Of a stretch of 64,000 bases of DNA, positions 22,868 to 34,323 are shown piece by piece. The first letter of the stretch is position 1; each line of letters starts with the position of its first letter. The position numbers were made by a program, and so were the translations under genes. A model generated the notes under the pieces. It ran no database searches, was not told where the DNA came from, and saw nothing but the letters and a program-made list of their open reading frames with translations. This stretch comes from Arthrobotrys musiformis. Taxonomy: Eukaryota > Ascomycota > Orbiliomycetes > Orbiliales > Orbiliaceae. The stretch is taken from NCBI GenBank assembly GCA_036971715.1, contig JAVHJL010000008.1:992001-1056000 (forward strand), read 5' to 3'.

Positions 22868-23640
22868 ATGCCGAGGTCGCTGCGCAAAATCCAGTCGCAA
22901 ATCAAGAAGAAGCGAGGTGCATCATCCACAGCCCTTGTTGAGGACAGCCGTGATGCTAGAAGATTACGCAGAGGGATGCTGAGGCACGAGAAGCTGGTAC
23001 GATCGGAAGCCCTTAGGCAAAAAGCGCTTCTACCAAAAGGTCAGGCCACGATACACCCTTGAGCGTCTATACGCCTGATTAGAATGCCCGAAATTCGGCG
23101 CTTGGGTGGAATAATTCAGCTGACAGATCCATCCAGTTAATCGGTACCGACATTTCCAGGAGCTGGCGAATGTCGAAAGTTTTTCTATAGCAGACATCCT
23201 CCAGTATATTGAAAGGTACGGGCCGTGCCGCATATAAATTTTCTTGGTCACAAACTCCAAAATCTTACACTATAGCCCGGGTTAATAACGGTTATCCATA
23301 GTTTTATTTCTAGCCTTGACCGGGAGATTCAGGTATTATCAGGGGAGAGAAGGCTTGGTCGGCCGCGGTCATCACAGGAAGATCGGCTACGGAATTCCTT
23401 GGAGAAAGAGGTGGCAGAGTTTAATGTTGGCTATGGTTGGTTTTCAATTCCGGTTTTACTTTCCACGCATAGTTATCGCAGTCTTGCTAAATACACTATC
23501 GCACATGTTTAGAAGTACCTGATCTGTTTGACTCGGAAACCCGAAAGCTCTTGTTAGGCTGGAAAGGAGATGCTCAAGGGCTAGCACAAATGAGGACCGT
23601 AAGGGTTACCAGGGGAGGGAAGATACTGCCAATGGCGTAA
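22868..23640 (+). CDS. TMA16: Translation machinery-associated protein 16
   Basis: Small basic nucleolar/ribosome-associated protein bound to pre-60S particles in yeast; its exact role is unknown. It starts MPRSLRKIQSQIKKKRG, the family signature, and contains DSRDARRLRRGMLRHEKL. An intron after ALLPK (about 23040-23136) joins to LNRYRHFQELANVESFSIADILQYIE. A second (about 23213-23314) joins to LDREIQVLSGERRLGRPRSSQEDRLR. A third (about 23440-23514) joins VGYG to VPDLFDSETRKLLLGWKGD. The protein ends MRTVRVTRGGKILPMA, stop at 23640. All four segments follow the order of known Tma16 proteins. Divergent from CTP1. Confidence 0.88.
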
Positions 23641-24082
23641 TAGGGAGCCAACTTACGTACGATTCATGGTCTTGTACGCTTCGACGTCCCTATGGGTGGC
23701 AATTTAAAATGGTTGGTGAAGGTTCCAACATATGGAACATCTAACAACCTAACTATCTAGGTACTATTGCCTATAAAACCCCAATTCCCAACCCTGACCA
23801 CCCACAGAAAGACCAATTGGTTCGCTCACATTATTATATTTAGGTGCACTCACAGGTTCCGGCTGAGTATCGGCCATCGGCAATGCAGATTCTGACTATG
23901 TGTAGCCATGATGTTCCATTGCATTGTAGATATATCTCGAATCGATAAATATACTTCTTTGCAGTTGATATTAACCAAGTTAGCAGATTAAATACTAACA
24001 TTGACGGGTGCATATATGTATAATATATATATATCTCATCTAAAATTTGCTAAAGAGGAATCGTGTTTTGAAACCATTGCAT

Positions 24083-24157
24083 GCTTACCTCCTACCAGGT
24101 AGGTACCTAATTAAGTACCTTATACCCTCTACCTACCTTACCTATATATAAGTAAGT
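24083..24157. repeat. ACCTACC / AGGTAGGTACC / AAGTAAGT element block
   Basis: Clustered ACCTACC, GGTAGGTACCTAATTAAGTACC and ATATAAGTAAGT units in the FIG1 promoter spacer, belonging to the promoter-spacer element family. Confidence 0.8.
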
Positions 24158-24203
24158 CGGTATATGTTCATCTTCATCCTATAGAGAGAGAGAGGCATTG
24201 TAT

Positions 24204-24215
24204 TATCACGTGATA
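24204..24215. promoter_or_regulatory. TATCACGTGATA palindromic E-box
   Basis: Perfect 12-base palindrome around CACGTG, about 485 bases upstream of the FIG1 start. Same TCACGTGA core as the SMC6/EXO1 site. Possible Cbf1/bHLH site; unproven. Confidence 0.4.
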
Positions 24216-24697
24216 CGCATCTTGATGTTTTGCGCCAAGAACGATTGTGGCCATGTCAACTTGCGTTGCTGTGCCAACTCATCAGCCCCACGGCGCCAGC
24301 GACACACCACTGTTTACTCGGTCTCCAACCAAGCCATTCAGGCTTTAAACGCTTAAAACTCCATATTTCTTCATCGCGACAGCCCGGACCTACTTGATAT
24401 CTTTAGGAAACCGTCTCCCAGATAATTCAACTGGCTTCCGAAATACGAAACGTCAAAATCTCCCTCTACGAAGTTACGCCTTTTCTCACCTGTCGCAGTC
24501 GTTCGTTATTCGTTAGGGTAACCGCAAATTCAAATCCTTCTACAGTCGGAACCCTTGCGCTAGCCTCTCCGGGACCTTGGACAGCATAGGAGGAGCGACA
24601 ACAGTGCCTGCATATCTGCCATTGAACAAAGCGTCAACCCCCCCTACTATCTGGGGAAAGAAAAATAGCACGAGATTGTCGAATTGGACCAACAGAT

Positions 24698-26091
24698 ATG
24701 CCTCTGATAGAAGTTCGCCGAATAATCCGGCTACGGCTGACCTTCGAAAGTATGTCGATAGCTTGTCAACAAAACCACATTGGGGACGAAAGACCCGCTA
24801 ACAATAGGCGCTTGCAGGGCTGGTTCCCTTACTTGGTTACCACGTACGTTGCGAAATACCTTTGACCAACCCTATGCGTTCGGTTGATAGAACCTGCATA
24901 ATCCTATCTACGAGATATCGTCCATGGGGTCTTCTCCAAACTAACATACGCCTGCACAACTGTAGCATATTTTGATGATATTTATTGTTCTTGCGATTAT
25001 TTTATTATGTTAGTTCAACCCCAATTGAATGTTTGGTCCCAAAGCGGCAGACTAACGACTCGAATAGCACTATTACTCGCGGGATGTTCATCGTCGAGCC
25101 CACTGATACCATCGATCTTTCTTATAAATCTTTTCTACAATCACTATGCCCCCGTGTACTCAACTGCCCAGGTAGACCCTGAGGCAGCTCGGGCAATCGG
25201 AAACATAGTTGCGAACGCTATGCTAGAAGCACGTGTTGGGTGGGTGCCATCGGTCTTATTTCATTGCGCATGCTTCCTTGGTATGATAACTTGGTGGTTC
25301 TAATATTTACATCTAATGCCTCCACAATAGTTATTTCGGAATTTGCATCAACCCCGACGGCGGCTCTTGGCTTTGCAGCAACAATGCATCCTCCCTCGCG
25401 GCTCAAGTAAGTGTTGACCAAGACCCTCTTAATCTCATTTGGGTGTCAGATACTTTCCGGGATAGCATTGTCTTCCCATACCTACTGTAAGTCGCCTCCT
25501 AGCGCATAGTTTATCATAATTTGACTTAACTTTTTATAATAGTATTGTTGCGATCCTTCTTGCTACCATCGTTTTGGTTATGCTGGCAACGTTTCCGACA
25601 TATAATAGCGAGGAAGAAAGGATGCCAAGTCGATTCGTTTCACAAATCGCCCTCGCTATTATTTTTATATCTGCGATATTCGTCCTGGTCTCTGTCCTGT
25701 GGCAGGTTTGTATCCCCAATCATACTTTCAATGCAATATCCCATCGAAATTAACATGATATTTCAACCAGCATACTGCATCCATCGCGGCAGCTACGATA
25801 GCTGAGAATCTTGGCAATGGATCGATACAAACTGGTGTCGGCGTAAGACTTCTGGAAAACAAAACCCCCCTAGTATGTATTCTGCCGCTAACAGGAGAAA
25901 ATCTTCAGGTCACCGCTCTCGTTCTGGGTTGGTTTGGATTCGCTCTGCTTATTTTAGTGACAATCGGATTACTTGTGATGTGAGTATCTCGGTAACTTCA
26001 AATTTGAATGAGTTGATGCTAAGTTGTATCGCTATTTAGGATACTTTCACGGAACCTCGTCGACAAACAAATCGTTGACGATGAGGATTAG
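24698..26091 (+). CDS. FIG1: Fig1-family membrane protein (Ca2+ regulator and membrane fusion)
   Basis: Tetraspan plasma-membrane protein needed in mating for the low-affinity Ca2+ response and cell fusion; in moulds, for development and hyphal fusion. The first exon runs from an ATG at 24698 (or 24752, MSIACQQN) to RRLQGWFPYL. An intron ending near 24964 joins HILMIFIVLAIILL, and one ending near 25070 (CTAAC branch site) joins SLLLAGCSSSSP, forming the first membrane helix and the family LLLAGCSSxS motif. Then follow ARVGYFGICIN...GGSWLCSNNASSLA, DPLNLIWVSDTFRDSIVFPYL, helices IVAILLATIVLVMLATFP and SQIALAIIFISAIFVLVSVLWQHTASIAA, and VLGWFGFALLILVTIGLLVM. Ends VDDED at 26091. The extreme N-terminus is the least certain part. 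Confidence 0.87.
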
Positions 26092-26771
26092 AACTCGGCA
26101 AAGACCAATAATTACTACCATTCGCCTCCAGAAATACTGCTTTTATTCATTGGGGTGGTTGCTTGCAAGTTGATCTTCATGCTGGTAACAGGCATTTTGG
26201 CGCACTGGGTTTATCTTGTCTTTTGTATACGTGATCATTTAATGTGTTCATATGGAGCCGCTGCGGGATGTCATGAGGGGCTGATGTTTTTACCATACGT
26301 TTCTTTTTCCCATTTCGTTCGAGGCCGTTATGAATTTTGATGTCAAATATTTCCTTTGTCTCTCATGCCAGCTATCATAATACGTGCAATCTTCCTCTGA
26401 CCGTCACCGATCTATAGACGTGGTGTTCGGGATTTCCCCTTCTTGTGTTTTTGGACCCCGCCCCGACGTTTCTCATAGATACAAGCGTACGAATATAGGT
26501 ATATATAGATATCCCCTGAGAACGAGACCACATATCCCCGAGTCTCTATGCCGTTCAAAGCTCAGACGGTTTAGAGGATCGTTGTGCGGCGAACTACCAA
26601 GCATATCTCGAGTATCATTTTCAGCAGCTATCTTGTAGCCCATGTATTGAGGGACCGAGAAAAAATTAACTGTAGTGTGCCTCTGATTTAAAACCACGGT
26701 GGTTTGACAAGTTATCTTTTCTAAACTGAAATCTAGGCTATCGTGGTAAATCATCCTACTAAACTTCTAAT
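26092..26771. other. Convergent 3' spacer, FIG1 / UDP-glucose dehydrogenase
   Basis: About 680 bases, T-rich, without a gene or TAAGTAAG-type element. Confidence 0.55.
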
Positions 26772-28694
26772 TTACTCAAAATCCTTTGACTGAACAAAGG
26801 TTGTTCGTGGTCGACCGATCGTCTCCACCTTGAAACCAATTTGCGAAACTTTCTTCGCGTCCAAAATAAGTCGGCCGTCGAAAATAAAGGCAGGCTTCTT
26901 CATGCTCGCATAGATGCGCTCGTAGTCAAGGACTGTTTCTCTGAAATCGTTCCACTCGGTGCAGATTACAATAGCGTCCGCGCCGGCGGCAGCCTCATAG
27001 GGGTCTGCTGCGATAGATACTTGCTTCTTGACGGCCTCTGTCTCGTCTACGACGCCCGGCTCTGTCAGGTCCATCCAAACCTGTGACTCCTCAACCTTCG
27101 GGTCGAATATGGAGATGTAAGCCTTTTCTTCTCGGAAGTAATTGACCAATGTGATAGCGGGAGATTCGCGAGTGTCACCGGTGTCCTTCTTGAACGCAAA
27201 CCCGAAGACAGCAATCTTTTTTCCGGTTAATGTGTTGAAAAGACAGGATATCACGCGGTTAGTAAACCTGCGTTTCTGGTATTCGTTCATCTCAACGACC
27301 TACACAATGATTAGAACGATCTTTTCGGCCTTTTTTTGTTCTTCGAGGCTGTGGGATGGATTTTTGCGCTTACCTGTTTCCAGTAGGTGGCTACTTCTGG
27401 CAAATGCAAGCTCTCGCTGAGATAGACCAAATTCAAGATATCCTTTTGGAAGCAACTCCCGCCGAACCCCACGCTTGCTTTCAAAAACTTGGGTCCGATT
27501 CTAGTGTCCAACCCACAAGCATAACTGACTTCGTCAATGTCCGCACCTGTTGCTTCACATATGGCGCTGAGGGCGTTGATGCTTGAGATACGCTGGGCGA
27601 GAAGGGCGTTGGCAGCCAATTTCGAAAGCTCCGATGACCAGAGGTTCATTGTGATGATTTGATCTCGGGCGACCCATCCTGCGTAAACGTCTGCTAGGGA
27701 CGCAGCGGCCGAACGTCCTCTTTCCGTATCCAATGATCCGATCAAGACGCGGTCGGGGTAGAACAAATCCGAGATGGCAGTCCCTTCGGCAAGGAACTCC
27801 GGATTGGAAAGGATATCGAAATGGATATCTGGTTTCGCATTTGCTTCGAGCTGGAAAACACAGAGGGTGATGTCTTAGCATTTGTATCGAGATTGGCTCC
27901 AAGGGACAGAGGATGGAAACAAATGCTCACGATGTATCTCATGGATTGAGCGGTTCTGCATGGAACGGTACTCTTTTCAACGACAATCTTGTCGGATTTG
28001 GCAACCTCTGCGATTTTCCGGGTGGCGCTCTCGACGTAACCCAAATCGGCAGCGAATCCAGCGCCAATTCCTTTTATTTTCGTGGGCGTATTGACGGAGA
28101 CGAAGATGAGGTCAGCCTCGAGGATTCCTGCATCGACGTCGGTAGAGAAGAAAAGGTTCCTTCCTCTGGTAGACTTGACGACTTCATCAAGACCGGGCTC
28201 GTAGATTGGCAGCTCGTCTGAGTTCCAGGCTGCAATGCGAGCCGCATTCAAGTCAACGATTGTGACTTTGATGTGTGGGTTCTTGTGGGCGATGACGGCG
28301 CATGTTGGACCCCCTGATCGATCATTATTAGTTGCATATCTTATCGGTGGATGAAAGCTAAGCTAAGCTAAGGGCGGGTTGGTGGGGAAGCGAGGCATTT
28401 AGGTAAGGCAGGCAAAGGAAGAAAGGGAGAAGAACAAAAAGATAAAGATGGAGAGAGGGAAGAAGGACAGGGAAAAGGAGAGGGGGATGGTAGGTTCATA
28501 CCGACATATCCAGCACCGATGCAGCATATCGACTTGATGGTTATATGTGGGATATCAATTGCTTCCAGAGGCCGGGAAAGGCGCTTGATTCCAGGGGTGA
28601 CAGCCCCCGCTCTCGAGGGCTCCTCCCCAGGCGTAAGCTGGGAAGTAGTCACATTGACAGCTAGGGATTCAAGCTTGGGAATAATGGATGCCAT
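26772..28694 (-). CDS. UDP-glucose 6-dehydrogenase
   Basis: Cytosolic enzyme oxidising UDP-glucose twice with NAD+ to UDP-glucuronate, a precursor for glucuronate/xylose-containing glycans. Start at 28694 (MASIIPKLESLAVNV). The NAD-binding fold reads ICCIGAGYVGGPTCAVIA across a first intron of about 190 bases (about 28314-28500), followed by VTIVDLN and the substrate segments LPIYEPGLDEVV, FVSVNTPTK and VEKSTVPCRTA. An intron near 27855-27930 leads to DIHFDILSNPEFLAEGTAI. The catalytic cysteine is in VGFGGSCFQKD. A last intron near 27300-27375 joins to NEYQKRRF, then GFAFKKDTGDTRESPA and IFDGRLILD; stop at 26772. The roughly 40-residue N-terminal extension before the Rossmann fold is usual in fungal enzymes. 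Confidence 0.94.
28355..28372. repeat. (AAGCT)3 tandem pentanucleotide in UGD intron 1
   Basis: Three AAGCT units plus AAG inside the first intron of the UDP-glucose dehydrogenase gene; the rest of the intron is strongly purine-rich on the plus strand. Confidence 0.85.
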
Positions 28695-29157
28695 GTTTTA
28701 TGTTTCTGGCTATATTTTGCTGAGGTTGATAAAAATAAAAAAATAAAAAGGCAAAGCCAAAGCCGAAGTAAAAGTAAAAGGACGGAAGAATTCGAATTCC
28801 GAAGGCTAGGTACTTAGGTAGTTGGGAGGGAGAGAAGGAGAGAGGCAGAGGAGGAGGAGGGGGTTGAGACGCGTGGATAAGAGGTAAGTAAGTAAGCACC
28901 TAAGTAAGGACCAAGTAAGAGAGGGAGAGAGAGCGAGAGCGAGAAGGGGAGATCATTACTATCCGGACATGCTTGGTAACGGACCTCAACCTCAACCTCA
29001 ACCTTGCAAGCTCGCAATTGGTGGGTTTAGCTACCTGGCACCTAGTCGGTAGCTAGCTGGAGCTTGTCCCAACCACCTTTCCTTCCTTCCTTGCCCACCA
29101 CCACCACCACCACCACCACCATCTGAGATCCACACGCGTACTGCTGGTACTGCTGAT
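28695..29157. other. Divergent promoter spacer, UDP-glucose dehydrogenase / VMA12-like
   Basis: About 460 bases with purine-rich tracts, an element block GTAAGTAAGTAAGCACCTAAGTAAGG at 28884-28909, and an (ACC)n run near 29097-29121. No gene. Confidence 0.6.
28881..28920. repeat. TAAG-array element
   Basis: GAGGTAAGTAAGTAAGCACC and adjoining TAAGTAAGGACCAAGTAAGA, part of the promoter-spacer element family. Confidence 0.8.
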
Positions 29158-29920
29158 ATGGTCCTCCTCTCCCATACTCCGGCCTCACGGAGGGCCCTCC
29201 ATGCTCCACCGCCTCCCGGTCCGGATCTGGTATCTATCGACCATACCAACATCGCCAAATTTGCCAGGGAGCGCCGTTCCAGTTCCCGTGACCCCCACTT
29301 TGCTCTGGATATCCTCCTTCGCGGAACAGATATTTACATTCCCAGAAAGCCTCCCAAACCGGAACCCGTAAGTCTCTTCACCACTCACCTCTCCATCCCA
29401 TCCCATCCCATCCCATTCCATTCGCTGCTTATATTCAAATAAAAATAATAAATAAACAAATAAATAAATAAAAAGTAAATGAATACCTAATAAACACCCA
29501 AATGCCCACCTGATCATGTATATCATATAGTCTGCCGAGTATGTGGCCCTGATGGGGAAACTGCGACACGAGCAAGCCGAAAGCCTGTACGCCTCAATGC
29601 TAAACATCCCGGACAAAGACGACTCACCACATTCGATCGCGAAGGAAATATCAGATCAAATATCCGTTATCCTCAACATCCTATTTAGTGCAATTTTCAC
29701 CGGACTCGCGATATGGTATGCAACAGCAAACCTTACAACCTACAGGCGCAGGGAACCTCTCCGCGTCGGTGCCTCAATTACCGTCGCCGTGATCGTAGCC
29801 GTGGCTGAGGTTGTCCTCTTCAACAGCTATCGACGCAAGATGGACGACGCCAAGTCTAAAGAGCGACTACAGTCAGAGGTGAAAAGCGTCGTCCCTCTTG
29901 GCCATCGGCCGGATACCTAA
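29158..29920 (+). CDS. Vma12/Vph2-type ER assembly factor for the V-ATPase
   Basis: ER membrane protein helping assemble the V0 sector of the vacuolar proton pump (Vma12/TMEM199 family). Exon 1 (29158 to about 29370) ends KPPKPEP; an intron of about 160 bases, holding an (ATCCC)4 repeat and an A/T-rich run, precedes SAEYVALMGKLRHEQAESLYASML near 29530. Two membrane helices follow: SVILNILFSAIFTGLAIWYA and the stretch around SITVAVIVAVAEVVLF. The soluble N-terminal domain, the two closely spaced helices and the short charged tail match the family. Ends GHRPDT at 29920. It converges on RPN3, 158 bases away. Confidence 0.85.
29395..29414. repeat. (ATCCC)4 tandem pentanucleotide in the VMA12-like intron
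   Basis: Four perfect ATCCC units followed by two ATTCC variants. Confidence 0.9.
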
Positions 29921-30078
29921 CGCCCTTCCTTTCCCTCTTTCTTTTTCTTCTTGCCAATAACCGCTTCCTTTTATTTTAAATAAATACATTGGCAGCCATG
30001 TAAAGGATAATATGATTAATTGCATTGGGACGAATGAAGGTACTGCTTTCGCTATCCCCGAGGTGAACTATAACATTC

Positions 30079-31793
30079 CTAGATACCTTCAAAGTCACCA
30101 TCATCATCATCTCGGTCCCCACTTTGTATTTCTTTGACGAGTTCTCGCTCTCGCTCTCGCGCCTCTTGCGCGTTCTTTAACTCAAGACGGTGTTGGTTCA
30201 TCGGGAACCGCATGGCCTAGCAAAAAACCGCGTAATTAGAATGGGTGGGGAGGGGGGGGGTTTTAAAACCGGATTGGCTTTCAATAACATGCAAACTCAC
30301 AGTAACACACTCATCGTGCAATTGCATGCAAAATTTAATACGGTCGTGGAATTGGTCTTGAGGCTCCTTTGTGGCGTAAACGTCCGTCAACTCCTTGCTC
30401 TGCATATAGCCCTTCTCGTTGTTCAAGCTGGCTTCAATGACCCCGTCCCGGATCGCCTTTGCAACAATGTACTCGGCGCTTTCTTCAGAGTCCAGGCGGA
30501 GACGGACACAAATATCTCGGAGCGATATTTTAGAATAGGCGATACTCATCATTCGGATTCCAGTCTTGATAACGTTTTGACGCAAGCGTGAGATGAGTGT
30601 ATATGTCCCATCCCGTTTGAATGTCTCGGCGTGTAGGTTTACAGTGTTCTGGAAGGCATCCAACTCGCCGATTCTCACCGCCCGAACCAGAGCTAAATAA
30701 GGTCGTAGAGGCTTCTCGAGCATGGGTTGTCGGAAAATGCTTCTCTCCGGGATATCTCCCATCAAAAGCTCGACAACGATATTGAGTTTGTTAGCGGCCT
30801 GGACGAAGCCGGCGGCTACGGCAACCTGCGGAGCCTTCCGAGTCGCGCTAAGAAGGTACTCATGCGCGCTGGAGTAGTCCAGTTGTATGGCACGGATTCG
30901 GCCGAGATAATATGAATAACGGGCAAAAAGATTGTTGGCAGCGGTGTCGGGGAATGCCGCATGAGTAACCAACAGGTCAGCCTGGCTGATATGGGAAGTC
31001 GATAGATAGTTTCGTAGGAGGACGACGATAATGGTTGCTTGGGTATCGATATCCTTTCGCAGTGTCGCCGTACGAAGGGAGGCCAGAAGCTGGGCACGTA
31101 TAGCTATGGAAGCCTCGGATCCAGGCAGCGATTCATTGAACATCGAATAATAGAAGTAAACTTTCGCAGCCAGCGAGTCTAACGTCCTTCTGTTCATCCC
31201 GTGCATGCGTTTAACGAGTTCCTCGGAGAACTTTGCTCCCTTCTCAAACTGTCCTTGATCGAGGAGGTATACTTGGATGGCAAGATTAAGGTAAATGTCA
31301 ACCTCAGGGAGGATGGCATCTGGTGATTTTGTATCGGCAGTATCGACGTCCATCGCTGTACCATCGTCGTTACTTGCAATAGAACGATCTGCGAGGGCGA
31401 TTTCTAATGAAGGCAAAGCTGGATGGGAGGGGGGGAATGTCTTCTTTACGATGTCGACCAAGATCGAAGCAGTGAACCGTTTCCGAAGGGTGTTGAGAGA
31501 CCGTAGAACCCTCAAGGTGTACCTTGCATCGAAATTAGCAACCGCTCGTTCTAGGAGGGCGAAATTGGCGGTTATATCTACACATGAACCAGTGAACAAT
31601 GTCAGTACGTAAGCCGGTGAGTGTGGATCATCCTTAGGAGATAAAGGCTCCTACCCGCGATAACGGCACTTCTCTCTTTCAGCAACTTGTCCGTATCATC
31701 GGGCTGGACGTTGGCCTCTGTGGTGACACCTTCCATTGGATCTTCATCCCCGACAGCCTTCCGGATAACGTTGATGACCTGCTCTCCAACCAT
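30079..31793 (-). CDS. RPN3: 26S proteasome regulatory subunit Rpn3 (PSMD3)
   Basis: Lid subunit of the 19S regulatory particle, a PCI-domain scaffold. Start at 31793 (MVGEQVINVIRKAVGDEDP); an intron near 31583-31655 joins to DITANFALLERAVANFDARYTLRVLRSL. The long exon down to about 30297 carries TPR-like helices (YYSMFNE, NLFARYSYYLGRIRAIQLDYSSAHEYL) and the PCI region (FRQPMLEKPLRPYLALVRAVRIGEL, TYTLISRLRQNVIKTGIR, ISLRDICVRL). A final intron (about 30215-30296) joins AMRFPMNQHRLELKNAQEARERE, ending in acidic DRDDDDGDFEGI, the usual Rpn3 tail; stop at 30079. It converges on the VMA12-like gene. Confidence 0.94.
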
Positions 31794-32371
31794 GATGCAG
31801 GGCGCGTGTCGATACTGGAGATATAGAGCGGACCAGTGAGGTTGCGAGGGGGGGCGAGTTGTGGTATGGTGTGTATATCCTGGTGCAAGTTTAAGCTTTA
31901 CTTCAGGGAATATATCCTCCTTGGAAGGTACGCGATGGTGGTTGGTAGGATGAAAGCGGTGAGTGATGTGGGGTGGTTGTGGTGGTTAGGAGGTTGTGTA
32001 CGCGGTCGGGGAAGCTCAAGCTTTCCCAACACATGCACAGTCCACACCGGAGCTTGTCGGTCCCACTTAAGCGCTACTTTGACTACCTAGGTCAGTACCT
32101 AAGGACTGAAGTATATACATGTATGACAGGTACGTAGGCGGGTGTTCGGGCAAATAAAAGTTAACCGTTAATTTAATCGTCTTCTGTTACAGCAGAATAG
32201 TAAAAGAAACATGCCAAAAGTGCAATGGATTTCATATGATATCGACAGTAATGTTACAATCTTTGGGCCAGGACCACCAAGCTAGGTCCAGGTACCCAAG
32301 TAAGTGCCTAAAGGCTCCCGATATTTATAATACAGGCTCGAGGCCATCACCCACATGTATTCGTATTAGCA
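31794..32371. other. Spacer between RPN3 (promoter side) and the DUF2434 gene (3' side)
   Basis: About 580 bases with two element copies, near 32080-32102 and 32288-32308. No gene seen. Confidence 0.55.
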
Positions 32372-33765
32372 TTAAACTAGATCCGTTCGGCCGCCATCGC
32401 CCCAATAATCATGCGCCGGCGCCCTGCTGGCCCTACGCGCCCGATCCGTGTGAGGCTTATTCTCTACCCCATGCTTCCCTATGGACTTTCTGTCTGGCAT
32501 AGCTGACATTTCTTGGTCTAAGGTTGCATTCCGGATGTTCCTCAGGCGCAGCAGCTCCTGGTCTTCATTTGGCTCTTTCCAACCGGAGTATAGGATGACT
32601 ACAAGAGCCAGTATGACCGGTAGATAGCCAAGGCAATATATATACGCTGGCGTTGCTTGGTATCTGAGCTGGCTGATTGAGTAGTCGAAAGAACTTCCAA
32701 TATTAAATGCGATACGTATAAGGATTATGAGGAGGGAAATTGTAATCTTCCAGGGGAATTCGCGGGTTTTGTAGTAGCGCCGAGCAATAAAGTGAGCCAC
32801 GACGATAGTAATCCACGCCAATAGCGAGAATATTGATGAGGCTCGAAACCTTCCGTCCGTTATAACGCCGACATTGGATCGAGTGATAGGGTTCCAGGTC
32901 CTCAGTATCGATAGAAAGAAACTCTAGCGCAAAAAGTTAACTTATCAGGTCAGGGGATGTTCAGCTCAGTTGGCATACCATAAAATTGAAGAGATAGAAG
33001 ATGAGGGGTTCGTAGAATTCGATTTTCGATCGAAGGTCATCCTGCCTGTAACGTGTAAAGTCCTCGTCTACTCCCTTTCTCTCTTCGAAAGAAGCCCTAA
33101 ATGACCACGGCAGAAACCCGACTCTTAGGTTAGAATGCAGAGACGAAATCCAAGCAACCCGACAAGAATTACGGACTCACCAATTCCGTGTCATTTCCCA
33201 AATCGCCGATAGACAAGCAGGCAAGGTAACGAGATAGAATATAAAGTGAAAGATGGCAGCAGTCCCCAAGACCCAGACCCGGTCCACGTCGACGGCGGTA
33301 AACCCACTGATCAAACCAACGGTCGCCGTTATAATGCACCAATACCAGGGCCATCTTCGCCCCACCAAACGAAATCTTTTTTCTGCGGGGAGGAAGGATT
33401 TGCCGTGTTTGTTCAGAGCGACCATAGAGAGGACGAGCAAGACACCAAAAATGACGGCGGCCACGATTCCCACGATGCCTCGCGTGCGAATCGGCCGCAC
33501 CGGGGTGTCGCATCCAGTTGAGTTGTACCAAGACCCATTGTTGATTACGGTGGGGATATAACCTCCAAAGGCAAGAACACAACTGGAATAGTTTGAGATG
33601 GTGTTGTTGGGATAGATGACATAACCGTACTGTCCGAGGATTGTCGCATTGAAACGCTGACGACCTACGCGTGGGCCATGTATATTATTATCTTAGACCT
33701 AGAAGGGAGAGGAGGGAGAAGTGGGAGAACCAACCACCATCCGAGTAGAGCCAATCATCGTCCAT
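32372..33765 (-). CDS. DUF2434 family multi-pass membrane protein, function unknown
   Basis: Fungus-specific family; I do not assign a function. The start at 33765 gives MDDDWLYSDG, spliced (about 33673-33744) to RQRFNATILGQYGYVIYPNNTISNYSSC. This segment has several N-glycosylation motifs (NAT, NNT, NYS, NGS, NST), consistent with an extracellular or luminal N-terminus. The family core follows: DTPVRPIRTRGIVGIVAAV (helix 1), KRFRLVGRRWPWYW, a second helix, GFTAVDVDRVW and LPACLSAIWEMTRNW. After an intron near 33070-33175 come GFLPWSFRASFEER, FYEPLIFYLFNFM, SFFLSILRTWNPI and WITIVVAHFIARRYY, then at least two more helices and a basic cytosolic tail ending DYWGDGGRTDLV. About six or seven helices in all. 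Shares a divergent promoter with the histidine phosphatase. Confidence 0.82.
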
Positions 33766-34323
33766 CCTGTGATAAGTCGTCCTGGGAGATTTCGAGGTCT
33801 CTATTGCGATGGCCACGGACGCATGCTGGGTGAAGATTTGCGGACGGGAAATGGTCCTTCATTCCCATTTTCTACCCAAGAAAACAGGGCTCGAGGGGGG
33901 AATCTCGGCAAAGGATGGCAGTGGTACCGGAAGCCTTCGGCAGTGCAAGGGTGGAAAGGAAATGTTCTGGACTTGTATTGTCTCGCATGACATTGCATTG
34001 TCCCAGGCCTGTACGTCCTGCTCCGTCCTCCGGTTGGTGGCGTGAATGCGGTCCTCGAAAGAAAGGCCTTGAGTTATGCGGCAACGCGCGACGTCATATG
34101 CCGTATCAACCATTATAAGCGCCAAAGTAGGAACTTGCCTCGCACATATGCAAGTACACTCGGTACCTACCCAAGTCAGTAGGTACCTAGGTATTTACTG
34201 ACTTGCTGAACCGAAACGCCTTCCCCATTCCTCCAAATGTTCGAGACAGTGCTTGTGGTCTAGAGCGGTGGCCCCCCTCCCCCCCCCCCTCGGGCTCGAT
34301 CGCGATCTTCCAGGGAATTCGCG
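33766..34323. other. Divergent promoter spacer, DUF2434 / histidine phosphatase
   Basis: About 560 bases. It contains an element block (34161-34200) and a C-rich tract (34266-34290). Minus-strand frames here (for example 33859-34125) overlap one another in several frames and are not conserved-looking. Confidence 0.55.
34161..34200. repeat. GGTACCTACCCAAGTCAGTAGGTACCTAGGTA element
   Basis: A compact copy of the promoter-spacer element family, about 130 bases upstream of the phosphatase ATG. Confidence 0.8.

Larger units (their letters stand above)
23641..24697. other. Spacer between TMA16 and FIG1 (FIG1 promoter)
   Basis: About 1.06 kb. It carries an element block at 24083-24157, a short (TA)n at 24020-24032, and a TATCACGTGATA palindrome at 24204-24215. 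A frame from 24577 opens only on TTG and overlaps the FIG1 first exon in another frame. Confidence 0.6.

Noticed and set aside
24577..24801. Open frame of 74 codons upstream of FIG1
   Set aside because: It begins on TTG, has no domain, and overlaps the better supported FIG1 first exon in another frame.
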